Part shown: in pieces, positions 19,898 to 28,415 of the stretch | How the letters are laid out: each line of letters starts with the position of its first letter | How positions within the stretch are numbered: position 1 is the stretch's first letter | Assembly: GCA_007753675.1 (NCBI GenBank) | Contig: CP036432.1 | Span: 4,748,394 to 4,812,393, forward strand | Source: Stieleria magnilauensis | GTDB lineage: Bacteria; Planctomycetota; Planctomycetia; Pirellulales; Pirellulaceae | Length of the DNA: 64,000 nucleotides | Reading direction: 5' to 3' | The notes under the pieces: generated by a model | Told to the model about the DNA's origin: nothing | The model's input: only the letters and a program-made list of their open reading frames with translations | The model's database searches: none | Made by a program: the position numbers and the translations under genes

Positions 19898-22522
19898 ATG
19901 AGCGACGCCCCCTCTTCGGATCTCCCGGAATCTGACGCCCCAGACTCGCCCGATCAGAGCGCGCAGGAAAAAGGCTCCCAGGAAGAAATGGACGCCCAGG
20001 AACGCGGCCCCGACGTGCCGGTTTCCTCGATTCCCGCCGCGAACCAGAAATACACCGACGAAGACCTCAAGCACCTTTCGGACTTGGATCACGTCCGAAA
20101 ACGCCCGGGGATGTACATCGGCGACACCGCGACACGCGGGCTGCACCACCTGGTCTACGAAGTCGTCGACAATTCGATCGATGAAGCGATGGCGGGCTTT
20201 GCCAGCAAGGTCTCCGTGATCGTCCACACCGACGGCAGCGTGACGGTCGAGGACGACGGTCGCGGCATTCCGGTGACCAAGCACCAAGAGCTTTCGGCCG
20301 AACTGGATCGCGAAGTCAGCACGCTCGAGGGGGTGATGACGGTCCTCAAATTCGGTGGCAAGTTCGAAAAAGGTGCCTACCAAACCTCCGGCGGCCTGCA
20401 CGGCGTCGGCGTCACCGTCGTCAACTTCCTCAGCCAGTGGGCCGAAGCCGAAGTCAGCCGAGACGGATTCACGTGGAGCCAAGAGTACGAGCGCGGCGTT
20501 GCGACCGGTCCGGTCAAAAAAGGACGCACGACCAGCAAGACGGGCACCAGGACCACCTTCAAGGCCGATGCGCAGATCTTTTCGGTCACCAAATTTAACT
20601 TCGACACTCTCTACAAACGCCTGCAAGAACTCGCGTTCCTCAACAGCGGTGTTCGCATCACGTTCTTGGACGAACGCAACGGCGAGGGTGGCGATTTCAA
20701 ATACGAACGCGGGATCACCGAATTCGTCGAACACCTCAACCGCGCCAGCGACCCGCTGCACAGCGATGTGATTTCGATCGTCGGTGAAAAAGACGGCTGC
20801 CAATTCGAAATCGCACTCCAGTACAGCACCGAATACACCGAAAACGTTCAGTCCTACGTCAACAACATCCACACGATCGAAGGTGGAACGCACGTCTCCG
20901 GATTTCGTTCGGCACTGACGCGGACACTGAACAACTACGGCAAGAAAGAAAACCTGCTGAAGAACACCGCGTTGGGTGGGGACGACATCCGCGAAGGTAT
21001 CACGGCGGTGATCAGCGTTCGTGTGCCGCATCCCCAGTTCGAAGGCCAAACGAAAACCAAACTCGGCAACAGCGAAGTCGAAGGCATCATCAACGCCGGC
21101 GTCGGCGAGCAGCTGTCGAAGTACCTGGAAGAGAACCCTCGCGTCGCCAAGTCGATCGTGCGCAAGGGATTGCTCGCCTCGGAAGCTCGCGAGGCGGCTC
21201 GCAAGGCCAAGGACTTGCTGCGAAAACGAAAAGACGCGCTCGGCGGTGGCGGATTGCCTGGCAAGCTGCGCGATTGCATCAGCAAGCAGATGGAACGCTG
21301 CGAACTGTACCTGGTCGAAGGTGATTCGGCAGGCGGTTCAGCCGAAGGCGGGCGAATGCGCGACTTCCAAGCGATTCTGCCGCTGCGTGGTAAGATCATC
21401 AACGCCTACAAGAGTCGCGAAGACAAGGTGTTGGCCAACGAAGAAGTCCGTTCGATGATCCAAGCGATCGGAACGGGCATCGGCGCCGACCAAGACATCT
21501 CCAAGCGGCGTTACAACAAGGTCGTGATCATGACTGACGCCGACGTCGACGGCAGCCATATCCGCACCTTGTTGCTGTGCTTCTTCTATCGCCAGATGTA
21601 CCAACTGGTTGCCGACGGGCACGTCTATGTCGCACAGCCGCCGCTGTTCCGCGTCACCCACGGACGCAGCCGCTACTACGTCCAGACCGACGAAGAAATG
21701 AAGGGTCAGTTGCTCGATCGCGGTCTCAACGACACCGTCTTCGAAGCCGAAGACGGGCGACGGATCGAAGGCGAGGACATGCGAAAGCTGTGCGGTTCAC
21801 TGGCCTCGATGGAAGACGCGATCGTGGCCCTGGAGCGTCGTGGCGTCAGCTTGCGCGTCCACGCCGTGCGGATCGATCCGGTCACCAACAAACTGCCCTC
21901 GTGGTTGCTGACCTACGGGAACGAGGAACACTGGTTCCACAGCACCGACGAAGTCGAAACGCATCTCAACCAGCACAACCTGGTCCTGGATGACGAGGCG
22001 GCCGCCGAAGAAATCGACGAAGCGGCCGAGGGCGCCGACGGCACGACCGATGCCTCGTCGCAAGCGGCCAGTAGCGAGCCGACCAAGACGATCGCCCACC
22101 TGGCTGAGCTGCACGAAGTCCGCACGATCAACAGCGGACTGAAAGAACTTTCCGAACTCGGGTTCTCACTCGAAGACCTGATTCCGGCCGATCGAACCGG
22201 CATGACCACCCCACGCTTCGAATTGGTCCGCGGCGAAGACACCCGCCGCCCGATGGTCGACCTGCGTGACCTGCTGCCCGAAGTCCGGGCGGCCGGTGAA
22301 AAGGGGCTGCAAGTGACTCGCTTTAAAGGGCTGGGCGAAATGAACGCCGAAGAGCTTCGCGAAACGACGCTCGATCCGGCCAACCGAACGCTGATCAAAG
22401 TGAACATGAAAGACGCCGGGGCGGCCGATGAAATGTTCCGCCTGCTGATGGGCGACAAAGTCGAACCGCGACGCGAATTCATCGAGAAGCACGCCCTGGA
22501 CGTCCGAAACCTGGACGTCTAA
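19898..22522 (+). CDS. gyrB: DNA gyrase subunit B
   Basis: ATPase subunit of DNA gyrase. From the ATG at 19898 it has 874 residues; an upstream ATG at 19844 would add 18. The N-terminus is an acidic linker of about 50 residues not found in most GyrB. The GHKL ATPase motifs follow: EVVDNSIDEAMAG, EDDGRGIPV and GGLHGVGVTVVN. The TOPRIM domain contains LVEGDSAGGSAEGGR and VIMTDADVDGSHIRTLL with the metal-binding DxDxD. Between the TOPRIM half and the conserved C-terminal RFKGLGEMNAEEL there is a long insertion of roughly 170 residues with an acidic Ala-rich stretch (EAAAEEID-EAAEGADG), in the region where Gram-negative GyrB also carries an insert. No recF or dnaA is adjacent. ParE is the alternative, but the sequence fits GyrB better. 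Confidence 0.95.
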   Translation: MSDAPSSDLPESDAPDSPDQSAQEKGSQEEMDAQERGPDVPVSSIPAANQKYTDEDLKHLSDLDHVRKRPGMYIGDTATRGLHHLVYEVVDNSIDEAMAGFASKVSVIVHTDGSVTVEDDGRGIPVTKHQELSAELDREVSTLEGVMTVLKFGGKFEKGAYQTSGGLHGVGVTVVNFLSQWAEAEVSRDGFTWSQEYERGVATGPVKKGRTTSKTGTRTTFKADAQIFSVTKFNFDTLYKRLQELAFLNSGVRITFLDERNGEGGDFKYERGITEFVEHLNRASDPLHSDVISIVGEKDGCQFEIALQYSTEYTENVQSYVNNIHTIEGGTHVSGFRSALTRTLNNYGKKENLLKNTALGGDDIREGITAVISVRVPHPQFEGQTKTKLGNSEVEGIINAGVGEQLSKYLEENPRVAKSIVRKGLLASEAREAARKAKDLLRKRKDALGGGGLPGKLRDCISKQMERCELYLVEGDSAGGSAEGGRMRDFQAILPLRGKIINAYKSREDKVLANEEVRSMIQAIGTGIGADQDISKRRYNKVVIMTDADVDGSHIRTLLLCFFYRQMYQLVADGHVYVAQPPLFRVTHGRSRYYVQTDEEMKGQLLDRGLNDTVFEAEDGRRIEGEDMRKLCGSLASMEDAIVALERRGVSLRVHAVRIDPVTNKLPSWLLTYGNEEHWFHSTDEVETHLNQHNLVLDDEAAAEEIDEAAEGADGTTDASSQAASSEPTKTIAHLAELHEVRTINSGLKELSELGFSLEDLIPADRTGMTTPRFELVRGEDTRRPMVDLRDLLPEVRAAGEKGLQVTRFKGLGEMNAEELRETTLDPANRTLIKVNMKDAGAADEMFRLLMGDKVEPRREFIEKHALDVRNLDV

Positions 22523-22601
22523 GCAACGGGCGATTCATACGTGTCGTGGATCGCTCGGGACATCGATTGTATATCGGCAGCTTTTGGCAACCAATTTAGA
22601 T

Positions 22602-22620
22602 TCTCTCCCTCTGGGAGAGA
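22602..22620. terminator. Hairpin downstream of gyrB
   Basis: TCTCTCCC-TCT-GGGAGAGA forms an 8-bp stem with a 3-base loop 80 bases after the gyrB stop. A second weaker stem (GGCGTT and AACGCC) follows at once. There is no clear U-tract. It may be a terminator or one copy of an intergenic repeat. Confidence 0.4.
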
Positions 22621-22742
22621 CGGCGTTTGCGCAGCAAGCCAACGCCAGAGAGGGCTCACGCTGCTAAAGTCTTGGCGCCTTCCGCTACGATCAAATCCGT
22701 CACCGATACAATCGGCTGAAGCCTTGGAACGAGCAGGCGGCG

Positions 22743-23438
22743 TTACGCCCCCGCCGCCTCGGCCTCGATCTCGCGTTTGGCGATCAGGAACTGTGCCGCA
22801 TCGTAGACCGCGTGCGCGACGATCGGGACGAGCAAGCTATCGGTCGCGATCATCAGCGCGGCAAAATAAACGCCCATCAAGGACGCGATGAAGACGTAGA
22901 GCTTGGTGATCGGATGCAACAAACCGAAACCGATCGAGGAGACCAGGACTGCCGCGACGAGCACCCCCGGAACAGCCACGCTAAAACTATCCCCGACTTG
23001 GAACGGGTTGTCGATCTGGCCGGTCGCGTCCTGCACCGCGGTCAACCAAGGCAACAGGCAACCGCGAAAGGCGAGTTCTTCACCGATGCCCGCACAGATG
23101 CTGACCGTCAACAACTCTGCGGGAGAGAGCGACAACAAGGCCTTCATCGTCGGTGCATCGCTGAGTCGTTTGAGGGCGTCGATCGCTTCGTGCGGAATTT
23201 TCATCAGCAGCGAAATGGCAACCAACATCGGGATGGACGCCAGTGCACCGATCCCCAATTCGATGGCCACGCTTTTCCACGCCAGTTTGTCGATCCGCCC
23301 CAAGTACGCACGGGCATCGACACCGAGAAACCACGCGAGCAGCAGCCCGGCCAGACCGATGGCGAGCTCGAATCCGCACGCCCAGACGAACAAGAAATCG
23401 TCCGGGACGTCTTCAGGGGGTGGCGTTTCTTCGTTCAA
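22743..23438 (-). CDS. CPBP family intramembrane (CAAX-type) protease
   Basis: A membrane protein of 231 residues with several hydrophobic helices. The CPBP motifs are complete: GIGEELAFRG (EExxxR), the GFGLLHPITK helix with the conserved His, and PIVAHAVYD (HxxxD). The family are glutamic-type intramembrane proteases related to Rce1; the bacterial substrate is usually unknown. The first codon of the frame is TTG at 23438, one base after the TGA of the RNase D gene, so translation is probably coupled to that gene. An upstream in-frame start cannot be excluded because the frame stays open into the neighbour. A second CPBP gene is present at 42231-42989. Confidence 0.85.
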   Translation of the reverse strand: MNEETPPPEDVPDDFLFVWACGFELAIGLAGLLLAWFLGVDARAYLGRIDKLAWKSVAIELGIGALASIPMLVAISLLMKIPHEAIDALKRLSDAPTMKALLSLSPAELLTVSICAGIGEELAFRGCLLPWLTAVQDATGQIDNPFQVGDSFSVAVPGVLVAAVLVSSIGFGLLHPITKLYVFIASLMGVYFAALMIATDSLLVPIVAHAVYDAAQFLIAKREIEAEAAGA

Positions 23439-23439
23439 A

Positions 23440-24618
23440 TCAATCCAGCTCGACGAATTCTAGCGGCTGTTCTTTGCGGACGTCCGCGACACGGATGGCC
23501 GCGTGACCGCTGAGCAGCTTTCGAAAGGTCTTTCCAACAATCTCGCCGCGCCATCCGGTCAGCAACGAGGGTATCTTGTCGCCTTCCTTGGGGTCCAATT
23601 CAAAACCGAGCACTTCCTTGACGTCGTCGGCGTTGCCGACGATCGACGGGGCCAGTTTGTTCTGACGACTGATGCAGGCCATGGACGTCGATAGAAACTG
23701 GCTAAGCATCGGGGAAATGACACCGCGTGATTTCCGGGTCCGCCGCGGGAGTTGGTCGTCGGGCACCTCAAGCGCGGCCTGGATCGCTGCGGAGATGTCG
23801 TCATAGTGTGCACTGTAACCGCGCCAATCCATGCCGCGGATGTTGCGGATTTTTTTGATCTCGGCCGATCCGCGTTTGGCGAGTTCGACCATCAGATCGT
23901 CACGCATCACGCGTCGCACCGGCCGATCGAGCGTCGCGGCGCGTTGGTCACGCCAACGCCAGAGGTGGCGGATGATTTCCAGTTGCCGCGGCGTCATCCC
24001 GGCACATCCGCTGACGCGCCGCCAGTTTTCGCTGGTTTCGTGTTGAATGACTTTCTGTTGGCGGATCTCGGTTTCCTCCTCCAACCAGGCACGGCGATTG
24101 AGCTTTTCGATCGCGTCGCGCTGCATCCAATACATCGCTTCCAGGTCGGTCACGTCTTGCAAGGCATAATTCAGCTGGTCACGCGAGAGCGGCCGATGCC
24201 GCCAATTGGTGCGAGACTCCCCCTTGGCAAGCGTTTTGCCGGTCAACCGATTGACCAGATTGCCGAGCGAAATGGGGAACTCCATGCCGCTAAATCCGGC
24301 CGCCAATTGCGTGTCAAAGAGCCCCGCGATCGGCTGATTGGTGAACTGGTAACAGAACCGACATTCCTCACGCGCCGCGTGGGCGATCACCGTTCGTCCG
24401 GGCTGGACCAGCAGATCCCAGAACGGGGCGGTGGTGTGCATCGCCAAGGGATCGATGATCGCCAACCGGTCTCCGGCAGCGACTTGAATCAAACACAACT
24501 GGGGTCGATAACGGTCTTCGGAAACAAACTCGGTGTCGAAGGCAATGATCGGCGCATCAGCCAGTTCATCACAGAATTGACGAAGATCGTCGATCGCACT
24601 GATCGATTCGTATTCCAA
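23440..24618 (-). CDS. rnd: Ribonuclease D
   Basis: A 3'-5' exoribonuclease of the DEDDy type, used in tRNA and stable RNA 3' processing; 392 residues, normal for the family. ExoI motif FDTEF lies near residue 27, ExoII in the region of HAAREECRF, and ExoIII is YALQDVTDL with the catalytic Tyr and Asp spaced by three. An HRDC domain follows (RHLWRWRDQRAATLDRPV...), and a second HRDC-like helical region occupies the C-terminal ~120 residues. The MfnB-like gene is divergent, its ATG 127 bases away. The CPBP gene starts right after its stop. Confidence 0.9.
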   Translation of the reverse strand: MEYESISAIDDLRQFCDELADAPIIAFDTEFVSEDRYRPQLCLIQVAAGDRLAIIDPLAMHTTAPFWDLLVQPGRTVIAHAAREECRFCYQFTNQPIAGLFDTQLAAGFSGMEFPISLGNLVNRLTGKTLAKGESRTNWRHRPLSRDQLNYALQDVTDLEAMYWMQRDAIEKLNRRAWLEEETEIRQQKVIQHETSENWRRVSGCAGMTPRQLEIIRHLWRWRDQRAATLDRPVRRVMRDDLMVELAKRGSAEIKKIRNIRGMDWRGYSAHYDDISAAIQAALEVPDDQLPRRTRKSRGVISPMLSQFLSTSMACISRQNKLAPSIVGNADDVKEVLGFELDPKEGDKIPSLLTGWRGEIVGKTFRKLLSGHAAIRVADVRKEQPLEFVELD

Positions 24619-24744
24619 GGGTCGTTAGACTCTCTGCATCAAAATGGGAGGGACGGTCGCCCCGGGTTGCCCCACTGGCCACCCCCGACGTTCTTTCTTT
24701 TCGGCCATCACTCTAACCGCCCGGCACCCGCACGACCATCCTGC

Positions 24745-25563
24745 ATGCCACCGAACGCACCACTGAACGCACCATCGAGCCGACTCCGGGACCCCGTGAA
24801 AACGCCTCCCGCGATCGCGAAACCTCAATGGCTGGTCAGCGTGCGTGATCTGGTCGAGGCGACGCGAGCGGTCGAATTCGATGTCGATATTCTGGACCTC
24901 AAGGAACCTGACCGCGGCGCTTTGGCTCCCGTTGGCGTCCAAATCTGGCAACAGCTCGCCCGCCAAACTGCCTGCTGGTCGACCGCCGGCAAGGACGCCC
25001 CCATGTTATCGGCAGCGCTGGGGGAATCCGATCAGGCGGTGGGGCTGGCCGATCAAGTCCCGCCCCAATTCGCCTTTGCCAAAGCCGGCCCGAGTGGGTG
25101 CAACAAGCCTGACCAGATCAGGGGCATGTGGGAGGCCGTCGAAAAACGGATCCCCGACCCGGTGGAATTGGTCGCGGTCGCTTATGCCGACCATCGGTCC
25201 GCCGACTGTCTGCCGGCCGAAGCGATCCTGGATCTGGCCGCCCGCCATGGTTTTCGACGCATTCTGCTCGATACGTTCGAAAAGAACGGCCGCTCGTCGA
25301 TCGACCTGATGACTGCCCAGCGGCTATCGAATTTCGGCCGCCAAGCCTACCGGCGGCAACTGTGGTGGTCGCTAGCCGGTTCGATCACGTTGGGGCACGT
25401 CAGCGGAATCGCCGAGCTGATTCCGCCCCCCGAATTTCGGCCTAATTGCTTCGCCGTCCGTGGAGCTGTCTGTGACGGTGATCGAACCGGAACACTGAGC
25501 CCCGACAAGATGCGACAGTGGATGCGGGTGCTCGGCGAGTGCGCCGGCGACGTTCAACCTTGA
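24745..25563 (+). CDS. MfnB-like (DUF556/OrfY) protein, 4-HFC-P synthase family
   Basis: 272 residues. The start of the fold, WLVSVRDLVEA followed by DILDLKEPDRGALAP, matches the DUF556 family, whose archaeal member MfnB makes the furan phosphate of methanofuran from glyceraldehyde 3-phosphate. The lysine in DLKEPD sits where the family has its strictly conserved active-site Lys. Later conserved-looking parts are AKAGPSG, VAVAYADH and GFRRILLDTFEKNG, and the end LSPDKMRQW. In methylotrophs and planctomycetes this family accompanies the tetrahydromethanopterin-linked C1 pathway, but no other C1 gene is in this window. Start: ATG at 24745; a GTG at 24797 is an alternative that would remove a Pro-rich, non-conserved N-terminus. 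Confidence 0.8.
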   Translation: MPPNAPLNAPSSRLRDPVKTPPAIAKPQWLVSVRDLVEATRAVEFDVDILDLKEPDRGALAPVGVQIWQQLARQTACWSTAGKDAPMLSAALGESDQAVGLADQVPPQFAFAKAGPSGCNKPDQIRGMWEAVEKRIPDPVELVAVAYADHRSADCLPAEAILDLAARHGFRRILLDTFEKNGRSSIDLMTAQRLSNFGRQAYRRQLWWSLAGSITLGHVSGIAELIPPPEFRPNCFAVRGAVCDGDRTGTLSPDKMRQWMRVLGECAGDVQP

Positions 25564-25615
25564 CGCAGCAATCCAGCTATTTTCCCGGGCTATCCATCAA
25601 AAAGCTGACGCAGCA

Positions 25616-25843
25616 CTAGACCCAATCGAGCCCGGTCAGTTTCTGAAGACGTTCCTCAAAATTGCCGATCAGCCCCCCCACGAGTGTCCATTCGCCTTTG
25701 TTGCGAAGTTCGATTTCACCGAATCGATTGATCCGGATGATCGAGTCGCTCGTCACGCCCGCTTGACGCAGTTCGTTGAAATCGACTTCCCCCTCGTTGA
25801 TCACATCAAGCAACGTTTTTCCGGTCAGTTCAATGAATTCCAT
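25616..25843 (-). CDS. Small hypothetical protein, 75 residues
   Basis: A soluble acidic small protein starting MEFIELTGKTLLDV with a good ribosome binding site (aaaggaag a few bases before the ATG). It has no Cys, no signal peptide and no membrane segment. The middle (SIIRINRFGEIELRNKGEWT) looks like a beta-hairpin unit and the end (NFEERLQKLTGLDW) like a helix. I do not recognise the family. It converges with the MfnB-like gene, 52 bases apart. Confidence 0.65.
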   Translation of the reverse strand: MEFIELTGKTLLDVINEGEVDFNELRQAGVTSDSIIRINRFGEIELRNKGEWTLVGGLIGNFEERLQKLTGLDWV

Positions 25844-26135
25844 GACTTCCTTTCTCAGCCCGTGGCTGGACTACATTCGATCGACGCCCGCTCCCTTTCT
25901 AAGCGGTTGACGAATCCTCGGCAACCATAGTCAACGACGCGATGGGGACGCCAAGAATCGGCCGCGCACGCCGAATCACTTCTGCCCAACCAGCCAGTTT
26001 GCTCACAACGGTGGTGTAGTTCAAGTTGCCGCGATCTGGATTGAGCGCTATGCTACGGTAGGTTCGTTTGTGCTCAACGAGCTTGTCGATTGTGAGAATC
26101 GAGCTACAAATCGCCTCCAACCCAGGCACCCCCCT

Positions 26136-27065
26136 ATGCGTTTGTTCCTCTTCGCCCTGCTTGTCGTCCTCGCGCTGGCCAACCTGTTTCTTGAAGCGGC
26201 CACCACTGTCGCTCAACCGGCAACGGCGGAGGCCCAACCCAAGGCCCAAGCCGAGACGTCGGAAACGGAATCACCCGAAGCGGCCTATCTGCGGATCAAG
26301 AAAGACGAAAACGGCCGCAAAGTCGCGTTGCAGACCGCGATCGTTCGCTATCGCGGCAAGCCCGGCACGCGCTACGACGGTGCGATCGTCGACTTGGTGG
26401 GCGTCGTCCACATCGGCGAAAAAGAATACTACGTGGACCTGAATCAACGGCTGTCGAAATACGATTCGGTGCTGTACGAGCTGGTTGCCCCGGACGGCAC
26501 CCGGATCCGGCCCGAAGACTTGAAGGAACGCCGATCGCTGGTCGCGTCGATGCAAACCGGCATGAAGGACATGCTGAAACTGGAATACCAGCTTGAATTG
26601 ATCGACTACATGGCGACCAATTTCCGACACGCCGACATGAGCCCCGAAGAGTTCAGCGAGGATCTGCAGCGACGCGGTGACAGCGTGCTGAAGATGATTG
26701 CCCGAATGATGGGCGCCGGTTTGGCGACGCAATCGAAAAGCGGTGGCGACCTCGGCGTACTGATGGCATTGTTCAGCCAAGACCGCTCGACCGCAATGAA
26801 AAACGCGATGGCCAATCAGTTGATCGACATGGAAGCTGTCACGGCGGGGCTCAACGATGCCAACGGCGAGAACACGCTGATCAAGGGACGCAATGCCAAA
26901 GCGTTTCAAGTGTTGCGCGAAGAACTGGCTGCGGGCAAGCAAACCCTGGCCGTGTTCTACGGTGCCGGTCACTTGGCCGACATGGCCGAACGGTTGGAAA
27001 AAGACTTCGGCATGAAAGCCGAAAAAACAATCTGGCTCGACGCTTGGGATCTGGACGGCAAGTAA
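26136..27065 (+). CDS. Secreted TraB/GumN-like protein
   Basis: 309 residues from the ATG at 26136, which begins a clear signal peptide (MRLFLFALLVVLALANLFLEA). The 22 extra residues of a longer frame are not needed. The mature part has the TraB/PrgY/GumN-type features: VDLVGVVHIGEKEYY (GxxHIG), YDSVLYELV with its conserved Glu, and near the end VFYGAGHLADMAERL with the second conserved GxxH. The superfamily includes Tiki metalloproteases, but most bacterial members are uncharacterised. A periplasmic or membrane-anchored location is inferred. The downstream acyltransferase gene converges and is 8 bases away. Confidence 0.75.
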   Translation: MRLFLFALLVVLALANLFLEAATTVAQPATAEAQPKAQAETSETESPEAAYLRIKKDENGRKVALQTAIVRYRGKPGTRYDGAIVDLVGVVHIGEKEYYVDLNQRLSKYDSVLYELVAPDGTRIRPEDLKERRSLVASMQTGMKDMLKLEYQLELIDYMATNFRHADMSPEEFSEDLQRRGDSVLKMIARMMGAGLATQSKSGGDLGVLMALFSQDRSTAMKNAMANQLIDMEAVTAGLNDANGENTLIKGRNAKAFQVLREELAAGKQTLAVFYGAGHLADMAERLEKDFGMKAEKTIWLDAWDLDGK

Positions 27066-27073
27066 CGCCTTGA

Positions 27074-27769
27074 CTACGCCGCCCGTTTCATCGACTCGCG
27101 TTTCTCAGCCAACACCTGCTGCAACGCGGCGTGAGTCTTTGCGGCTTCGCTCGGATCGTAGGCTGCCTCCAGACGCAACAGCTCGTCCTGGATTCTCTGG
27201 GTGAACTCCGCGACGGACTCTCCGTCACGCGGGTACATCGGATCGCCGAAGATTCCGTCGATGCGGCAAAACGGAAGCGGAATCTGGGTGCGATCCCAGG
27301 TCCGTGACAACACGATCCGCTTGGTGGGAATCAGCGACATCGGCAAGACCGGAGCCCCTGTTTTCTGCGACAACATCGCGATTCCGGGACTGGCGATCCC
27401 GCGTGGCCCTTTCGGCCCGTCAACGGCCACACACGCCGGCCGGCCGCTGGAGACATGGGCGACCAGCGCCCGCAACGCCGTGACACCGCCTTTGCGGCTC
27501 GCACCGCTGCTGCCGCGAATCGGAATCACCCCGGTCTTCTCAAGCGTCCGGGCGATCAAATCGCCGTCTTTGCTGCGTGACACCAACGCGCCCGCGCCCT
27601 TTTCGGCGTGGACCACCATGGCGATCTGCTGGCCGTGCAAGCCGGCATAGAGATACGGCTGTCCGGCCGCGCGAAGCCGATCTCGAGAATCATTGACCGC
27701 GCGGACGCGGCACGTGGTTCGTATCAGCCAGATAAACCCTGTCACCAAGAAGGGCAGCACTCGATTCAT
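27074..27769 (-). CDS. DUF374 lysophospholipid acyltransferase-like protein
   Basis: 231 residues with an N-terminal hydrophobic anchor (VLPFLVTGFIWLIRTT). The DUF374 pattern is clear: SRSKDGDLIARTLEKTGVIPIRGSS, then an Arg/Gly-rich turn, and AVDGPKGPRGIASPGIAMLSQ. The family is related to LpxL/PlsC acyltransferases and probably acts on lipid A or phospholipid precursors at the inner membrane; the His of the active site would be in GLHGQQ. Start: ATG at 27769 with a weak GGGA site. Confidence 0.85.
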   Translation of the reverse strand: MNRVLPFLVTGFIWLIRTTCRVRAVNDSRDRLRAAGQPYLYAGLHGQQIAMVVHAEKGAGALVSRSKDGDLIARTLEKTGVIPIRGSSGASRKGGVTALRALVAHVSSGRPACVAVDGPKGPRGIASPGIAMLSQKTGAPVLPMSLIPTKRIVLSRTWDRTQIPLPFCRIDGIFGDPMYPRDGESVAEFTQRIQDELLRLEAAYDPSEAAKTHAALQQVLAEKRESMKRAA

Positions 27770-27883
27770 TCCCAGATTCCATTCTGTTTGCAGTCAAAAC
27801 GTTTCGCGTGTCGTGAAACTCCGCAGCCCCCTAAATAGGCTCGCCAGCCCCGGACGGCAAGATCGATTGCATCAACAGGCCGC

Positions 27884-28186
27884 TCAATCGCCGCCGGCGG
27901 GGTTTTCAATCCAGACCTGAAAGCAGGGCGAACACAGCAGCAGTCGCCGGCGACAGTGCACCTGGTTCTCGGCATCGACCTGTGGCGTCAATTCGAGCTG
28001 CTCGATGACCTTGCCCCATTGAGCATCCATCTCCTCACGATCGAGCGTCGAGGGGGAGTCCAGGATGGGAGGCGACGAATCGACGGTGGCCTGGATGTCG
28101 ATTTCGTAAAACTCGCCCCGACCACCGACCAGTTCCCTCAAACAGCGATCACACAGGCTGGGAGTATCCGATTCAAAGACATCCAT
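27884..28186 (-). CDS. Small zinc-ribbon-like hypothetical protein
   Basis: 100 residues from the ATG at 28186 (a GTG lies one codon earlier). Two Cys pairs frame the protein: CDRC near the N-terminus and CSPC near the C-terminus, which could bind one zinc ion. The middle is acidic with no recognised domain. Function unknown. Confidence 0.55.
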   Translation of the reverse strand: MDVFESDTPSLCDRCLRELVGGRGEFYEIDIQATVDSSPPILDSPSTLDREEMDAQWGKVIEQLELTPQVDAENQVHCRRRLLLCSPCFQVWIENPAGGD

Positions 28187-28272
28187 CACGCTGACTCAAT
28201 GCACGAAAAGGAGGAGACGAGAGGGTCACGTCGGAATCCCCAGTTTAACGCATCACAGACGTCCCTGTTCGC

Positions 28273-28293
28273 AAAAGGTGTCCGACACCTTTT
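28273..28293. repeat. 21-bp perfect palindrome between divergent genes
   Basis: AAAAGGTGTC-C-GACACCTTTT has 10-bp arms around one base. It lies in the 229-bp gap between the divergent genes ending at 28186 and starting at 28416, so it is not a terminator for either. It may be an operator or a mobile intergenic repeat. Confidence 0.6.
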
Positions 28294-28415
28294 TGGCAAA
28301 CTGGGTAATTGCGAGCGTGTGGCGGACTGTGACGGGCCGGCGGACAGGGTGGTATGCTGTGTGAAGGGGCGCGGTGTGTGGGGGGTGCAGTGCACGACAA
28401 TGAGGAGGACGAGTG

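Noticed and set aside
23752-24744. Open frame extending the MfnB-like gene far upstream
   Set aside because: It is antisense to the RNase D gene and without family motifs. The homologous part starts after 24745.
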